Of a DNA stretch of 64,000 nt, positions 9,670-18,145 are shown in pieces (within the stretch, counting starts at the first letter, position 1; every line of letters begins with the position of its first letter). Both the position numbers and the translations under genes were made by a program. Source of the stretch: Pseudomonas putida NBRC 14164 (GTDB taxonomy: Bacteria; Pseudomonadota; Gammaproteobacteria; Pseudomonadales; Pseudomonadaceae); the NCBI RefSeq assembly GCF_000412675.1, contig NC_021505.1:1668501-1732500 (forward strand), read 5' to 3'. Below the pieces are notes generated by a model, which was given only the letters and a program-made list of their open reading frames with translations, made no database searches and had not been told where the DNA came from.

Positions 9670-10142
9670 GGCGCTGGCTGGCAGCTGCCGTGCTGGGCAT
9701 GAGCCTGGCCGGTGTGGCCAAGGCGGCCATCGACACGTACCAGTTCCGCGACGACGCCGAGCGCGAACGCTACCAGCAGTTGACCAAGGAACTGCGTTGC
9801 CCCAAGTGCCAGAACCAGGACATTGCCGACTCCAACGCGCCGATCGCTGCCGACCTGCGCCGCGAGATCTTCCGCATGCTTGGCGAAGGCAAGAGCAACC
9901 AGCAGATCGTCGACTTCATGGTCGACCGCTATGGTGACTTTGTGCGCTACAAACCGGCACTCAGCGGGCGTACCTGGCTGTTGTGGTTCGGGCCCGGCAT
10001 CCTGTTGGTCGGTGGTTTTGCGGTGCTGGCGGTGATCGTGCGCCGACGCCGTGGTACGGCTTTGCCGGGCAATAATGAGCTTTCCGTCGAAGAACGCGAG
10101 CGACTCGCCAAACTGCTGGAAAAAGAACAGACCCATGACTGA
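9666..10142 (+). CDS. ccmH: Cytochrome c maturation protein CcmH (CcmL-type)
   Basis: A 158-residue protein with a cleavable signal (ending AKA near residue 20), the redox motif LRCPKCQNQ (Cys45 and Cys48), and one C-terminal membrane helix (about 98-122). It belongs to the short CcmH type, with the TPR half encoded separately as ccmI. It handles thiol exchange on apocytochrome with CcmG. Its end overlaps ccmI by eight bases. Confidence 0.95.
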   Translation: MRRWLAAAVLGMSLAGVAKAAIDTYQFRDDAERERYQQLTKELRCPKCQNQDIADSNAPIAADLRREIFRMLGEGKSNQQIVDFMVDRYGDFVRYKPALSGRTWLLWFGPGILLVGGFAVLAVIVRRRRGTALPGNNELSVEERERLAKLLEKEQTHD

Positions 10143-11331
10143 ATTCTGGCTTAGCGCGGGCCTGCTGCTGCTCGCCGCCCTCAGCTTTTTGCTGATCCCG
10201 ATCCTGCGTGGCCGTGGCCGCCAGCAGGAAGAAGACCGTACCGCCCTGAACGTGGCCCTGTACCAGGAACGCGTTGCCGAACTGGCTGCCCAGCAGGCTG
10301 CCGGTGTGCTCGATACGGCGCAGTTGACCAAGGGCCGTGACGAGGCTGCCCGTGAGCTGCTGGCCGATACCGAAGGCACCGAAGCCCCGCGCCAGGGCCA
10401 TCTGGGCAAAGCCCTGCCGCTGCTGGCTGCAGTGCTGGTACCGCTGATGGCGTTGGGGCTTTACCTGCATTTTGGTGCTGCCGACAAGGTGGCGCTGACC
10501 CAGGAATTCGCCGAGGCGCCCAAGTCGATGGAAGAAATGACCACGCGCCTGGAGCGTGTGGTCCAGGCCCAGCCGGAGTCTGCAGAGGCCCTGTACTTTC
10601 TGGGCCGTGCCTACATGGCCGAGCAGCGCCCGGCCGATGCTGCGCGTACCTTCGAGCGCTCGGTCGCTTTGGCTGGCCGCCAGCCCGAGCTGCTGGGCCA
10701 GTGGGCCCAGGCCCTGTACTTTGCCGCCGACAAGCAGTGGAACCCGCAGTTGCAGGCACTGACGGATGAAGCGCTGAAGGCCGACCCCAACGAAGTGACC
10801 AGCCTGGGCCTGCGCGGTATTGCCGCCTTTGAAGGTGAGCGTTACCAGGAAGCCATCGACTACTGGAAGCGCCTGTTGGCGCAGCTGCCGGAAGGCGATG
10901 CCTCGCGTGCGGCCCTGCAAGGTGGCATCGACCGCGCTGCCGAACGCCTGGGTGACCCGGTAGTGCAGGGTGCAGCGCCCGCACCAGTGGCTGCGCGGCT
11001 GAAAGTACGGGTGGAACTGGCGGCGGCACTGAAGGACAAGGTAAAACCGGACGATACGGTGTTCATCTTCGCTCGCGCCAGCAATGGCCCGCCGATGCCC
11101 CTGGCAGCCAAGCGGGTGACGGTGGCGCAGTTGCCGATCGAAGTGGAGTTGTCCGATGCTGACGCGATGATGCCGCAGATGAAACTGTCGCAATTTGCCG
11201 AAGTCCAACTGGTTGCACGTGTTTCCCGCGCTGGCCAGCCTACCCGCGGCGAGTGGATTGGCCAGGGCGCGCCGTTGCCCAGTGCCACCCAGGCTACCCA
11301 GCACCTGACCATCGACAGCCCAGACCCGTAA
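10135..11331 (+). CDS. ccmI: Cytochrome c maturation protein CcmI (CycH)
   Basis: A 398-residue protein with an N-terminal membrane helix, a cytoplasmic loop, a second helix ([16 protein letters not shown]) and a periplasmic TPR region around residues 130-260 ([21 protein letters not shown]). CcmI binds the C-terminus of apocytochrome c for presentation to the lyase. The start at 10135 overlaps the end of ccmH; upstream in-frame residues are out-of-frame ccmH sequence. The C-terminal ~130 residues form a beta-rich domain typical of Pseudomonas CycH. Confidence 0.94.
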   Translation: MTEFWLSAGLLLLAALSFLLIPILRGRGRQQEEDRTALNVALYQERVAELAAQQAAGVLDTAQLTKGRDEAARELLADTEGTEAPRQGHLGKALPLLAAVLVPLMALGLYLHFGAADKVALTQEFAEAPKSMEEMTTRLERVVQAQPESAEALYFLGRAYMAEQRPADAARTFERSVALAGRQPELLGQWAQALYFAADKQWNPQLQALTDEALKADPNEVTSLGLRGIAAFEGERYQEAIDYWKRLLAQLPEGDASRAALQGGIDRAAERLGDPVVQGAAPAPVAARLKVRVELAAALKDKVKPDDTVFIFARASNGPPMPLAAKRVTVAQLPIEVELSDADAMMPQMKLSQFAEVQLVARVSRAGQPTRGEWIGQGAPLPSATQATQHLTIDSPDP

Positions 11332-11343
11332 GAGAGCAAAGCC

Positions 11344-11760
11344 ATGCACAGCACCGTCCGCCTGACCCTGATTACCCTTGCCCTGGGTTTGTCTGCGTGT
11401 ACGGTGCACCAGCCGTATGAACAGCCGGCACCCCCGATCGAGCGCGTGCCGCCGCAAGGACCGGTGGTCAAGCCGTTGCCGGGTGGGCAGCCGTCCACCC
11501 AGCCGAGCAAACCGGCGGCGATACCCAAGCCGATGCCGCGCACCTCGGCCAGCTTTGCGCCACCACCTGGCGGGGCGAGCCACTGGGACCCCAAGCTGGG
11601 TGTGTATGTATTGGAGAAACAGCCCAATACCTTCTACCGGCAGCGTACCTATTATCGGTTTGATAATGGCTGGAGCTGGTCGCTGAGCCCGAATGGGCCT
11701 TGGCAGGATACTGACAGCAGTGGTGTGCCGGGTGGGTTGGGGCGAGCGTTCGCCCAGTAG
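11344..11760 (+). CDS. Proline-rich lipoprotein of unknown function
   Basis: A 138-residue predicted lipoprotein. The signal peptide ends in a lipobox LSAC with the lipidated Cys at position 19. A Pro/Gln-rich linker (about 25-65) is followed by a C-terminal region with aromatic repeats (NTFYRQRTYYRFDNGWSWSL). It starts 12 bases after ccmI and is probably cotranscribed, so a link to envelope or cytochrome biogenesis is possible but not shown. No named family was recognised. Confidence 0.8.
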   Translation: MHSTVRLTLITLALGLSACTVHQPYEQPAPPIERVPPQGPVVKPLPGGQPSTQPSKPAAIPKPMPRTSASFAPPPGGASHWDPKLGVYVLEKQPNTFYRQRTYYRFDNGWSWSLSPNGPWQDTDSSGVPGGLGRAFAQ

Positions 11761-11797
11761 GGGGCTTTCAGGTCCGTCTTGAGTTATTTGGGTGTTC

Positions 11798-11831
11798 GAG
11801 ATCGAGCGCCGCGCGGGCGGTGCTCGATCTC
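11798..11831. repeat. Hairpin repeat, GATCGAGCGCCGC type
   Basis: An inverted repeat with a perfect 10-bp outer stem (GAGATCGAGC / GCTCGATCTC) and a GC-rich inner stem. No T-run follows. A closely related hairpin is at 47763-47796, so this is a dispersed family distinct from the REP units. It may act as the 3' end of the ccm transcript. Confidence 0.7.
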
Positions 11832-11899
11832 CCATGCGCCGCATCCCTAACGCCGGACTTCCCGGCAGTTATGCAATCTCGTTTCCCACTCCACCTATA

Positions 11900-11938
11900 C
11901 AGTACAATTTTCCGCGCAATTACCGATTGACTGTACTG
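11900..11938. promoter_or_regulatory. CAGTACA / TGTACTG inverted repeat before 2-hydroxyacid dehydrogenase gene
   Basis: Half-sites CAGTACA (11900-11906) and TGTACTG (11932-11938) are in inverted orientation 25 bases apart, 44-82 bases before the gene. The right half overlaps a possible -35 TTGACT (11927-11932) with CATAAT downstream at 11952. It is probably an operator for an unidentified regulator. Confidence 0.45.
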
Positions 11939-11981
11939 CACGGTAATTCCGCATAATGCCCCTTCAACATTGGGAGGTGGC

Positions 11982-12920
11982 ATGCGCAAGACAGTCCTGG
12001 TACTGGTAGAAACCGTCGACGATTACCTGCCCATGCTGGAGCAGGCCGGTTACCGCCTGATCCGCGCCCCCTCGCCGCAACTGCGCGCCGACGCCATCCA
12101 GCGCCACGCCAGTGAAATCGATGCCGTGCTCACTCGCGGCCCGCTGGGGCTGACTGCCGCAGAAATCGACGCATTGCCCAAGTTGCAGATCATCTGCGTG
12201 ATCGGTGCCGGTTACGAGCAAGTCGACCTGGCTGCCGCCGCCGCCCGCGGCATCACCGTTACCAACGGCGCGGGTGCCAATGCCAGTGCAGTCGCCGACC
12301 ATACCCTGGCGCTGTTACTGGCGCTGCTGCGCGACATTCCCCGTGCTGATGCCAGCACCCGGCGCGGTGAATGGAACCGGGTGATCAGCCCCTCGGTGAG
12401 CGGCAAGCGCCTGGGCATTCTTGGCCTGGGGGCGGTGGGGCAAGCCATTGCCAAGCGCGCCAGCCTGGGCTTCGACATGCCCGTCAGCTATCACAGCCGC
12501 ACGCCACGCGAAGATGTGCCTTACACCTGGTACGACAGCCCGCTTCACCTGGCCGAAGCTGTCGAGATCATGGTCGTGGCCACTCCCGGTGGCGCCAGTA
12601 CGCAGCATCTGGTCGATGCCCAGGTACTAGAGGCGCTGGGCGGCAAGGGCTATCTGGTGAATATCGCCCGGGCCAGCGTGGTCGACACCGACGCCCTGAC
12701 GGCCGCCCTGGAGCAAGGCAAGCTGGCCGGCGCCGCCCTGGACGTATTCGATGACGAACCGGCGGTGCCGGATGCTCTCAAGGCTATGGCCAACACGGTG
12801 CTCACACCCCACGTGGCCGGCCAGTCGCCTGAGGCCGCGCGCGATACCGTGACCCTGGTGCTGCACAACCTGCAGGCATTCTTTGCCGGTGAACCAGTAC
12901 TGACCCCGGTGAGCCAGTAA
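11982..12920 (+). CDS. D-isomer-specific 2-hydroxyacid dehydrogenase
   Basis: A 312-residue NAD(P)-dependent dehydrogenase. The cofactor-binding motif GLGAVGQAIA is near residues 147-156. The catalytic Arg lies in NIARASVVD, the Glu in DDEPAVP and the His in LTPHVAGQSPEA. This order is typical of glyoxylate/hydroxypyruvate reductases and related enzymes. The start at 11982 follows GGGAGG with good spacing, so it is preferred over a GTG-frame extension of four residues. It could reduce glyoxylate or hydroxypyruvate, which would fit the glyoxylate genes elsewhere in the window, but substrate cannot be told from sequence. Confidence 0.88.
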   Translation: MRKTVLVLVETVDDYLPMLEQAGYRLIRAPSPQLRADAIQRHASEIDAVLTRGPLGLTAAEIDALPKLQIICVIGAGYEQVDLAAAAARGITVTNGAGANASAVADHTLALLLALLRDIPRADASTRRGEWNRVISPSVSGKRLGILGLGAVGQAIAKRASLGFDMPVSYHSRTPREDVPYTWYDSPLHLAEAVEIMVVATPGGASTQHLVDAQVLEALGGKGYLVNIARASVVDTDALTAALEQGKLAGAALDVFDDEPAVPDALKAMANTVLTPHVAGQSPEAARDTVTLVLHNLQAFFAGEPVLTPVSQ

Positions 12921-12969
12921 CCCTTTCAGACATCTGCCTGGCAAATCCCGGGCAACAAGGAGTGTGTGC

Positions 12970-13758
12970 ATGCAACTCGAAATCTTCCAGGTCGATGCCT
13001 TTTCCGCTGAACCGTTCGGTGGCAACCCGGCGGCGGTGATCCCGCTCCAAGCCTGGCTGCCGGACGATGTGCTGCAGCGCATTGCCGAAGAAAACAACCT
13101 GTCGGAAACCGCCTATTTCGTGCGCAACGGCGAAACCTTCGACCTGCGCTGGTTCACCCCGACCGTAGAAGTTGACCTGTGCGGCCACGCCACCCTGGCC
13201 TCGGCTTATGTGCTGTTCGAGCAGCTGGGTGAGCAGGCGCAGGTACTGCGCTTCAACACCCGCAGTGGCGAATTGCGTGTCAGCCGTGGCACTGACGGGC
13301 TGCTGGCCATGGATTTCCCGGCCAGGCAACCGGCCGTCGTGGAAACCCCGGTGGGCCTGCTGCAAGCGCTGGGCCTGACCCAGGCGCAGGCGGTGTACCG
13401 CAGCGATGACTATGTAGTAGTGATTGATGACGCCCTGTTGCTCGACACGCTGAAGCCGGACTTTGTAGCGCTGTCGGCCTTCGACGTGCGTGGCATTGCC
13501 GTGACGGCGGCAGGGCGTGGCTTTGATTTCGTCACCCGCTGGTTCGGCCCACGGGTTGGCGTGAATGAAGACCCGGTCACCGGCTCGGCACACACCTCGC
13601 TGGCGCCAGTATGGGCTGACCGCCTGGGCAAGCAGTTGCTGAGCTGCGAGCAGGGCGGGGCACGCAAAGGCCAGCTGCTGTGTGAAGTACCGGGCAATGG
13701 CCGGGTGATCATCAGCGGGCGAGCGGCGTTGTACCTGCGCGGCACTGTGTACATCTGA
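12970..13758 (+). CDS. PhzF-family epimerase/isomerase
   Basis: A 262-residue protein of the PhzF family (diaminopimelate-epimerase fold). It has the N-terminal QVDAFSAEPFGGNPAAV with the NNLSETAYF segment holding the conserved catalytic Glu, VDLCGHATLASAY, and GVNEDPVTGSAHTSLAP. The start at 12970 has AAGGAG seven bases upstream. The substrate is unknown; most PhzF homologues outside phenazine clusters are uncharacterised, and no phenazine genes are nearby. Confidence 0.9.
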   Translation: MQLEIFQVDAFSAEPFGGNPAAVIPLQAWLPDDVLQRIAEENNLSETAYFVRNGETFDLRWFTPTVEVDLCGHATLASAYVLFEQLGEQAQVLRFNTRSGELRVSRGTDGLLAMDFPARQPAVVETPVGLLQALGLTQAQAVYRSDDYVVVIDDALLLDTLKPDFVALSAFDVRGIAVTAAGRGFDFVTRWFGPRVGVNEDPVTGSAHTSLAPVWADRLGKQLLSCEQGGARKGQLLCEVPGNGRVIISGRAALYLRGTVYI

Positions 13759-13837
13759 AGCTTCACGCGATCCTTTGTAGGCGGGTTGCAGCTGGCATCT
13801 ATAATTGCTGGCCCAACCCTCGCTAAAGGAACCAGCC

Positions 13838-14245
13838 ATGGCCATGGAAAAACAAGGTACCTGCCTGTGCGGCGCCACCACGCTCAAGGTCACCGTCGAC
13901 AACACTCATATCAGCGCATGCCATTGCAGCATGTGCCGCAAGTGGACCGGCGGGCCGTTGCTGGTGGTGCATTGCAGCCAGCCACCGGTGATCGAAGGGC
14001 GTGCCCCCAGTGTCTATGACTCGTCCGACTGGGCCCAGCGAGGGTTTTGCGGCCAATGCGGCACGCACCTGTATTACCGGCTGAAGGCCAACGACTTCCA
14101 TGCAGTGCCGGTCGGCCTGCTGGATGGGGATCAGGAATGGGATTTCGATCTGCAGATTTTTGTCGAGCAGAAGCCCGCCTGGTACTGTTTTGCCAACCAC
14201 ACCAAAGAGCTGACCGGCCAAGAGGTGTTTGAGCAGAACAGCTAA
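13838..14245 (+). CDS. GFA-family zinc protein (glutathione-dependent formaldehyde-activating-like)
   Basis: A 135-residue protein with the cysteine pattern of GFA/CENP-V proteins: CLCGATT, CHCSMCRKW and FCGQCGTHLYYR. These cysteines bind one structural and one potential catalytic zinc. AAAGGA is placed seven bases before the ATG at 13838. The family includes proteins that adduct formaldehyde to glutathione, but most members have no proven activity. Confidence 0.9.
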   Translation: MAMEKQGTCLCGATTLKVTVDNTHISACHCSMCRKWTGGPLLVVHCSQPPVIEGRAPSVYDSSDWAQRGFCGQCGTHLYYRLKANDFHAVPVGLLDGDQEWDFDLQIFVEQKPAWYCFANHTKELTGQEVFEQNS

Positions 14246-14327
14246 TCGTGTGCCGTCGATCCTGCTTGCCAAACCGGTGCATTCCTGAGAAAAGGGCGGC
14301 TTTGTTTTCCAGCGTTGGAGTGTGCCC

Positions 14328-14666
14328 GTGAGCCAAGAACTGCAGATCATCGACCTGGTCGAGGGTGAAGGCAAAGCCGCCGTCAAAGGCGCCCTGATCA
14401 CCACCCAGTACACCGGCTGGCTGGCCGATGGCAGCGAGTTCGATTCATCCTGGTCACGCGGCAAGCCGTTCCAGTGCGTGATTGGTACCGGTCGAGTGAT
14501 CAAGGGGTGGGACCAGGGCCTGATGGGCATGCGCGTTGGCGGCAAGCGCAAACTGCTGGTTCCAGCGCATCTGGGCTATGGCGAGCGCAGTGTGGGGGCC
14601 ATACCGCCGGGCTCGGACCTGACCTTTGAGATCGAATTGCTGGAAGTGCTGACGCGGGATGATTGA
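14328..14666 (+). CDS. FKBP-type peptidyl-prolyl cis-trans isomerase
   Basis: A 112-residue single-domain FKBP. It shows the conserved core VKGALITTQYTGWLADGSEFDSS, IGTGRVIKGWDQGL, GGKRKLLVPAHLGYG and IPPGSDLTFEIELL. It lacks a signal peptide and should be a cytoplasmic folding catalyst. The GTG at 14328 is chosen because GGAG lies seven bases upstream; an earlier GTG at 14322 is too close to it. Confidence 0.93.
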   Translation: MSQELQIIDLVEGEGKAAVKGALITTQYTGWLADGSEFDSSWSRGKPFQCVIGTGRVIKGWDQGLMGMRVGGKRKLLVPAHLGYGERSVGAIPPGSDLTFEIELLEVLTRDD

Positions 14667-14764
14667 GGAAAAGGACTACACGCGCTGTCGGCGTGTGTCT
14701 GATTTAGGGGCGATTCACAGCCAGTTAAGCTTGCCGACTCAACAAGCGAGAGGGGAGCAATTCC

Positions 14765-14947
14765 ATGAAGTCGCATTTTTCCTCGAGGGTGGTACGCGAA
14801 GCTAACGCTTTGCTAGTTGCATCAGGTGCACGTATGGAAATTTCGCTACCGCGTGAACTGGCCAGCGTGATCACTAACCCGCGAAAGACCCGTTCGGAAC
14901 TGAAGGCAGCCTTTACAGCCGCTTACTTCCGCCTGCGCAAGGGGTGA
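14765..14947 (+). CDS. Small conserved-type hypothetical protein, 60 aa
   Basis: A 60-residue basic protein (MKSHFSSRVVREANALL to AAYFRLRKG) preceded by GAGGGGAG at suitable spacing. GC content and codon use are less biased than in neighbours. It has no membrane segment; residues 35-57 could form an amphipathic helix rich in Arg and Lys. No family was recognised. Confidence 0.6.
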   Translation: MKSHFSSRVVREANALLVASGARMEISLPRELASVITNPRKTRSELKAAFTAAYFRLRKG

Positions 14948-15379
14948 AATCAGGCAAGCCAAACCTGGGTTCTGGTTGGGCGTGGCACAAAGTCTTGTAG
15001 GTTCAGTTCTATTTGTATTGTTGCTAGGTTTTCTGGTGTTTTTCGCCTGGAGTTTGAGTCAAGGTCCGAAACAGGTCATCGAACAGGTGTTTGATGTCAC
15101 CATCATCAACTCTGTCCCTGCGAGCGAAGCTGCAGGAGCACTGTGACGGCTACTCCCCAGAGTGATTAGTTGAGACTGGACATAATTCAGCAACACCCAT
15201 CCTCTAATCTAGGCCTTGCCTAGGGAACGGCATTCACCTCCAGGGAGGAACCAAACGGGTTCAGGGCACTCTGACCCTCACTCGTTGCCAAGGATGGCAT
15301 TCACTACAAGGCCGCCCTGCAGCTGACAGGGCGATGTGGCGGGTCAACCCGATTTTCTCTGCCACACGAGCCTGCCTTG
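14948..15379. other. Intergenic region with a possible small ORF and short palindromes
   Basis: This 432-base stretch has no firm gene. It contains the possible small membrane protein described separately, two short perfect palindromes (CTAGGC-CTT-GCCTAG near 15211 and CCTCC-AG-GGAGG near 15237), and the word GGCATTCAC twice about 70 bases apart. These could be regulatory for the phosphatase gene that follows, but no promoter stands out. Confidence 0.4.
14982..15146 (+). CDS. Possible small single-span membrane protein
   Basis: A GTG-started frame of 54 codons (TTG at 14976 is an alternative) encodes VAQSLVGSVLFVLLLGFLVFFAW, a clear transmembrane helix, then a polar tail. No strong ribosome binding site is visible, and the frame stays open upstream without an ATG. 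It may be a real microprotein, part of a frameshifted gene following the 60-residue ORF, or chance. Confidence 0.35.
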   Translation: MAQSLVGSVLFVLLLGFLVFFAWSLSQGPKQVIEQVFDVTIINSVPASEAAGAL

Positions 15380-16042
15380 ATGAAGATGCCAACATTCTTC
15401 CGCCGTCGTCGCCATTTGCTGCTGAGCCTGGTACTCACGGCCGTCGCCGTGCCGCTGGCGCTGGAGGCTGTCGAAAGCCGGGCTGAACCGGTGGATGGCA
15501 CCCAGACCCTGGTGTTCTTGCGCCATGCCGAGAAACCGGGTGAGGGGCTTGGGCAATTGAACTGCCAGGGCCTCAACCGCGCACTGGACCTGGCAACCTT
15601 GCTGCCGGAGCGCTTCGGCAATGCCGACTACGTGTTTGCCGCCAACCCTTCGCGGCAAGTCGAAGAAGGCAGCAAGGACGAAAGCTACAGCTACATCCGC
15701 CCGCTGATGACCATCACCCCCAGCGCCATCCGCCTCGGCTTGCCGGTGAATATCGACTACGGCGTCAACGACACCGACGAACTGGCCGATGAGTTGCTGA
15801 GCGACAAATACCGCAATGCGACCGTCTATACCGCCTGGTCCCACGGCTACCTGCCTGAACTGATCAACACGGTGGCCGGCAAGGCCTTGGGTGAAGAGCG
15901 GGTAATCACCCAGGACTGGAGCGGCGATGACTTTGACACCCTCTATGTACTGACCCTGACCTGGCACGACGGCAAGGCCAGCCTGCTCAGCCGCAACGTG
16001 CGCCAGGGCCTGAATGACGGTGCGCATAGCTGCCCGACCTGA
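15380..16042 (+). CDS. Histidine phosphatase superfamily protein, exported or membrane-anchored
   Basis: A 220-residue protein with an Arg-rich N-terminus, a hydrophobic signal or anchor (LLLSLVLTAVAVPLAL) and the phosphohistidine motif FLRHAEKP near residues 46-53. The second conserved His is in AWSHGYLPELIN. This assigns it to the branch-2-like histidine phosphatases, probably acting in the periplasm. The substrate is unknown. Two in-frame ATGs at 15380 and 15386 are both possible; neither has a strong ribosome site. Confidence 0.82.
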   Translation: MKMPTFFRRRRHLLLSLVLTAVAVPLALEAVESRAEPVDGTQTLVFLRHAEKPGEGLGQLNCQGLNRALDLATLLPERFGNADYVFAANPSRQVEEGSKDESYSYIRPLMTITPSAIRLGLPVNIDYGVNDTDELADELLSDKYRNATVYTAWSHGYLPELINTVAGKALGEERVITQDWSGDDFDTLYVLTLTWHDGKASLLSRNVRQGLNDGAHSCPT

Positions 16043-16086
16043 TCCGCTGGTACTGTTTGGCCAGGAAGCCGGAACAGGGAAGGGTG

Positions 16087-17280
16087 ATGAAGCAGCGGGT
16101 AACGGTAATCGGTGGTGGGGTGGTTGGCCTGGCAACGGCCTACGCGCTTGTTCGTGAAGGGTGGTCGGTTGATTTGATCGAGGCCCGTGACAGCCTGGCG
16201 TCGGCCACCAGCTTCGCCAATGGCGGGCAATTGTCCTATCGCTATGTGGCACCGCTGGCTGATGCCGGGGTGCCCTGGCAGGCACTGGGTTGGCTATTGC
16301 AGGGCGAGTCGCCGCTGCGCCTGCGCTTGCGTCTGGACCCGGCGCAGTGGCGCTGGCTGCTGGCATTCACCTTGGCATGCCGGCGCAGCGTCAATCGCCG
16401 AAATGCCGGGCAACTGCTGGAGCTGGCGCTGCGCAGCCAAGCCGTTCTGGCGCAGTGGCGCGACAGCCAGGACTTTGGTGATTTTGCCTGGCGGCGCAAT
16501 GGCAAGCTGGTGGCCTTTCGCAGCGAACGGGCCTTTGCCCATGGCCGGGCGCAATTGACCGACCCGGCCAGCCAGCGGGTGCTGGCGGCCGCCGAGTTGC
16601 GCGCGCTGGACCCTGCCCTGGAGGGCGCACCGTTTGTGGGTGGCGTGTTCACAGCGGATGAAGAGGTTGGCGATTGTCACTTGTTCTGCCAGCGCCTGGA
16701 GGCTCTGTTGCGCGCTTCGGGGCAATGCCGTTTCCTGCTTGGCCGGCCAGTGACGCAGCTGGTACGGCGCCAGGACCAGGTCGTAGCGCTGCAACTGGGC
16801 AACGAACAACGGGTGGTGGAACAGTTGGTGCTTTGTACCGGGCATCGTGGCCCAGGCTTGGCATTGCCGGGGGTGCAGATACCGGTGTATCCGCTTAAGG
16901 GCTACAGCCTGACGGCACCCATCAGCGCCGGGCATCGGCCGCCGGAGGTGAGCCTTACCGACTATGAACGCAAGATCGTCTATGCCCGCCTGGGGCAGCA
17001 GCTGCGGGTAGCGGCGATGGTGGACATTGTCGGCTTCGACGAGTCGGTGGAAAAACGCAGGTTGCAGAGCATGAGGCGGCTGGCGCTGGAGACGTTACCG
17101 ACGGCAGCGGATTATGGCCAGGCGGTTGAGTGGGCGGGGATGCGACCGGCCACCCCGACCGGGGTGCCGATCATTGGTGGGACGGCGTATCGCAACCTGT
17201 GGCTGAACCTGGGACATGGGGCGTTGGGGTTTACCCTGGCCTGTGGCAGTGCGCAGCGCCTGGTCGAGATGATGGGTTGA
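16087..17280 (+). CDS. FAD-dependent oxidoreductase, D-amino-acid dehydrogenase (DadA) family
   Basis: A 397-residue flavoprotein. The N-terminal dinucleotide fold VTVIGGGVVGLATAYAL is followed by the acidic end of strand 2 (VDLIEAR). The segment SATSFANGGQLSY is diagnostic of the DadA-like group, and the C-terminal GMRPATPTGVPIIGGT plus LWLNLGHGALGFTLACGSA closes the FAD site. It likely oxidises D-amino acids or related imino compounds and passes electrons to the respiratory chain. GGAAGGG precedes the ATG. No Dad racemase lies beside it, so the substrate is open. Confidence 0.88.
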   Translation: MKQRVTVIGGGVVGLATAYALVREGWSVDLIEARDSLASATSFANGGQLSYRYVAPLADAGVPWQALGWLLQGESPLRLRLRLDPAQWRWLLAFTLACRRSVNRRNAGQLLELALRSQAVLAQWRDSQDFGDFAWRRNGKLVAFRSERAFAHGRAQLTDPASQRVLAAAELRALDPALEGAPFVGGVFTADEEVGDCHLFCQRLEALLRASGQCRFLLGRPVTQLVRRQDQVVALQLGNEQRVVEQLVLCTGHRGPGLALPGVQIPVYPLKGYSLTAPISAGHRPPEVSLTDYERKIVYARLGQQLRVAAMVDIVGFDESVEKRRLQSMRRLALETLPTAADYGQAVEWAGMRPATPTGVPIIGGTAYRNLWLNLGHGALGFTLACGSAQRLVEMMG

Positions 17281-17286
17281 AAGCAC

Positions 17287-17382
17287 TGGCCTCTTCGCGG
17301 GCTTGCCCGCTCCCACAGGTGCCGCACAGTCTCTGAGAACAGTGGGGTCCCTGTGGGAGCGGGCAAGCCCGCGAAGAGGCCG
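17287..17382. repeat. REP inverted pair
   Basis: Opposed REP units (17287-17319 and 17349-17382) lie between the convergent DadA-like and racemase-family genes, where they may serve as a bidirectional 3' end structure. Confidence 0.88.
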
Positions 17383-17400
17383 GTACAGGCAAATGAAGGC

Positions 17401-18129
17401 TCAGCGGCCCAAGCGCATCGGCCAACCCACCACTTTCTTCACCCGCGGCGTGGCATAGGTGCGCACTTTGGAGGTGCTCAAGCCCATGCGCACCAGCGAT
17501 TCGGCGATGGTAACCGCCGCGCTCACGCCATCCACCACCGGCACGCCGGTGCGCTGGCGGATCTGCTCGTCCAGCCCGGCCATCCCACCGCAACCCAGGC
17601 AGATCACCTCTGCCTTGTCGTCACGCACGGCGCGTTCGGCCTGCTCGACAATCGCCTCCACAGCCCGTTGTGGGTCAGCTTCCAGCTCCAGCACCGCCAG
17701 CCCGCTGGCCCGCACCGACGCACAGCGGTCATAAAGGCCAGACAGCTTCAGACGGTCTTCGATCAGTGGCACGGTGCGGTCCAGCGTGGTCACCACGGAA
17801 TAGGCATGGCCCAGGTACATCGCGGTGCTGGCGGCTGCATCGGTAATGTCCACCACTGGCACGTTCAGCAATTCCTGCAGGCCCTCGCGGCCGTGTTCGC
17901 CATAACCGGCCTGGATCACGGCGTCGTAGGGGCCCTCGTAGGCCAGCACCCGGTCCATCACGGCGATGGCGGCCAGGTAGCTTTCAAAGTTGCCTTCCAC
18001 CGACTCGGCACCGAACCAAGGGGTAAGTCCGACAATTTCGGTACCGGGCGCTGCTACCGCTCGGGCTTGCTGGGCAATGGCTTCGGTGATGGCTTCGGTG
18101 GTGTTGACGTTGGCGATCAGAATACGCAT
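17401..18129 (-). CDS. Asp/Glu/hydantoin racemase family protein (allantoin racemase-like)
   Basis: A 242-residue protein of the aspartate/glutamate/hydantoin racemase fold. It has the N-terminal LIANVNTTEAITEAI and the C-terminal half-site VICLGCGGMAGLDEQ with one catalytic Cys. At the position of the first catalytic Cys, where hydantoin and allantoin racemases carry A-C-F-x-D-P-G, this protein reads AGYGEHG, so that Cys is replaced by Gly. It lies 16 bases downstream of an NCS1 permease gene, which suggests allantoin or hydantoin metabolism. Loss of a Cys means two-base racemisation may not occur; an isomerase or lyase role is possible. Confidence 0.8.
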   Translation of the reverse strand: MRILIANVNTTEAITEAIAQQARAVAAPGTEIVGLTPWFGAESVEGNFESYLAAIAVMDRVLAYEGPYDAVIQAGYGEHGREGLQELLNVPVVDITDAAASTAMYLGHAYSVVTTLDRTVPLIEDRLKLSGLYDRCASVRASGLAVLELEADPQRAVEAIVEQAERAVRDDKAEVICLGCGGMAGLDEQIRQRTGVPVVDGVSAAVTIAESLVRMGLSTSKVRTYATPRVKKVVGWPMRLGR

Positions 18130-18145
18130 GGGCAGTCCTCCCTGA

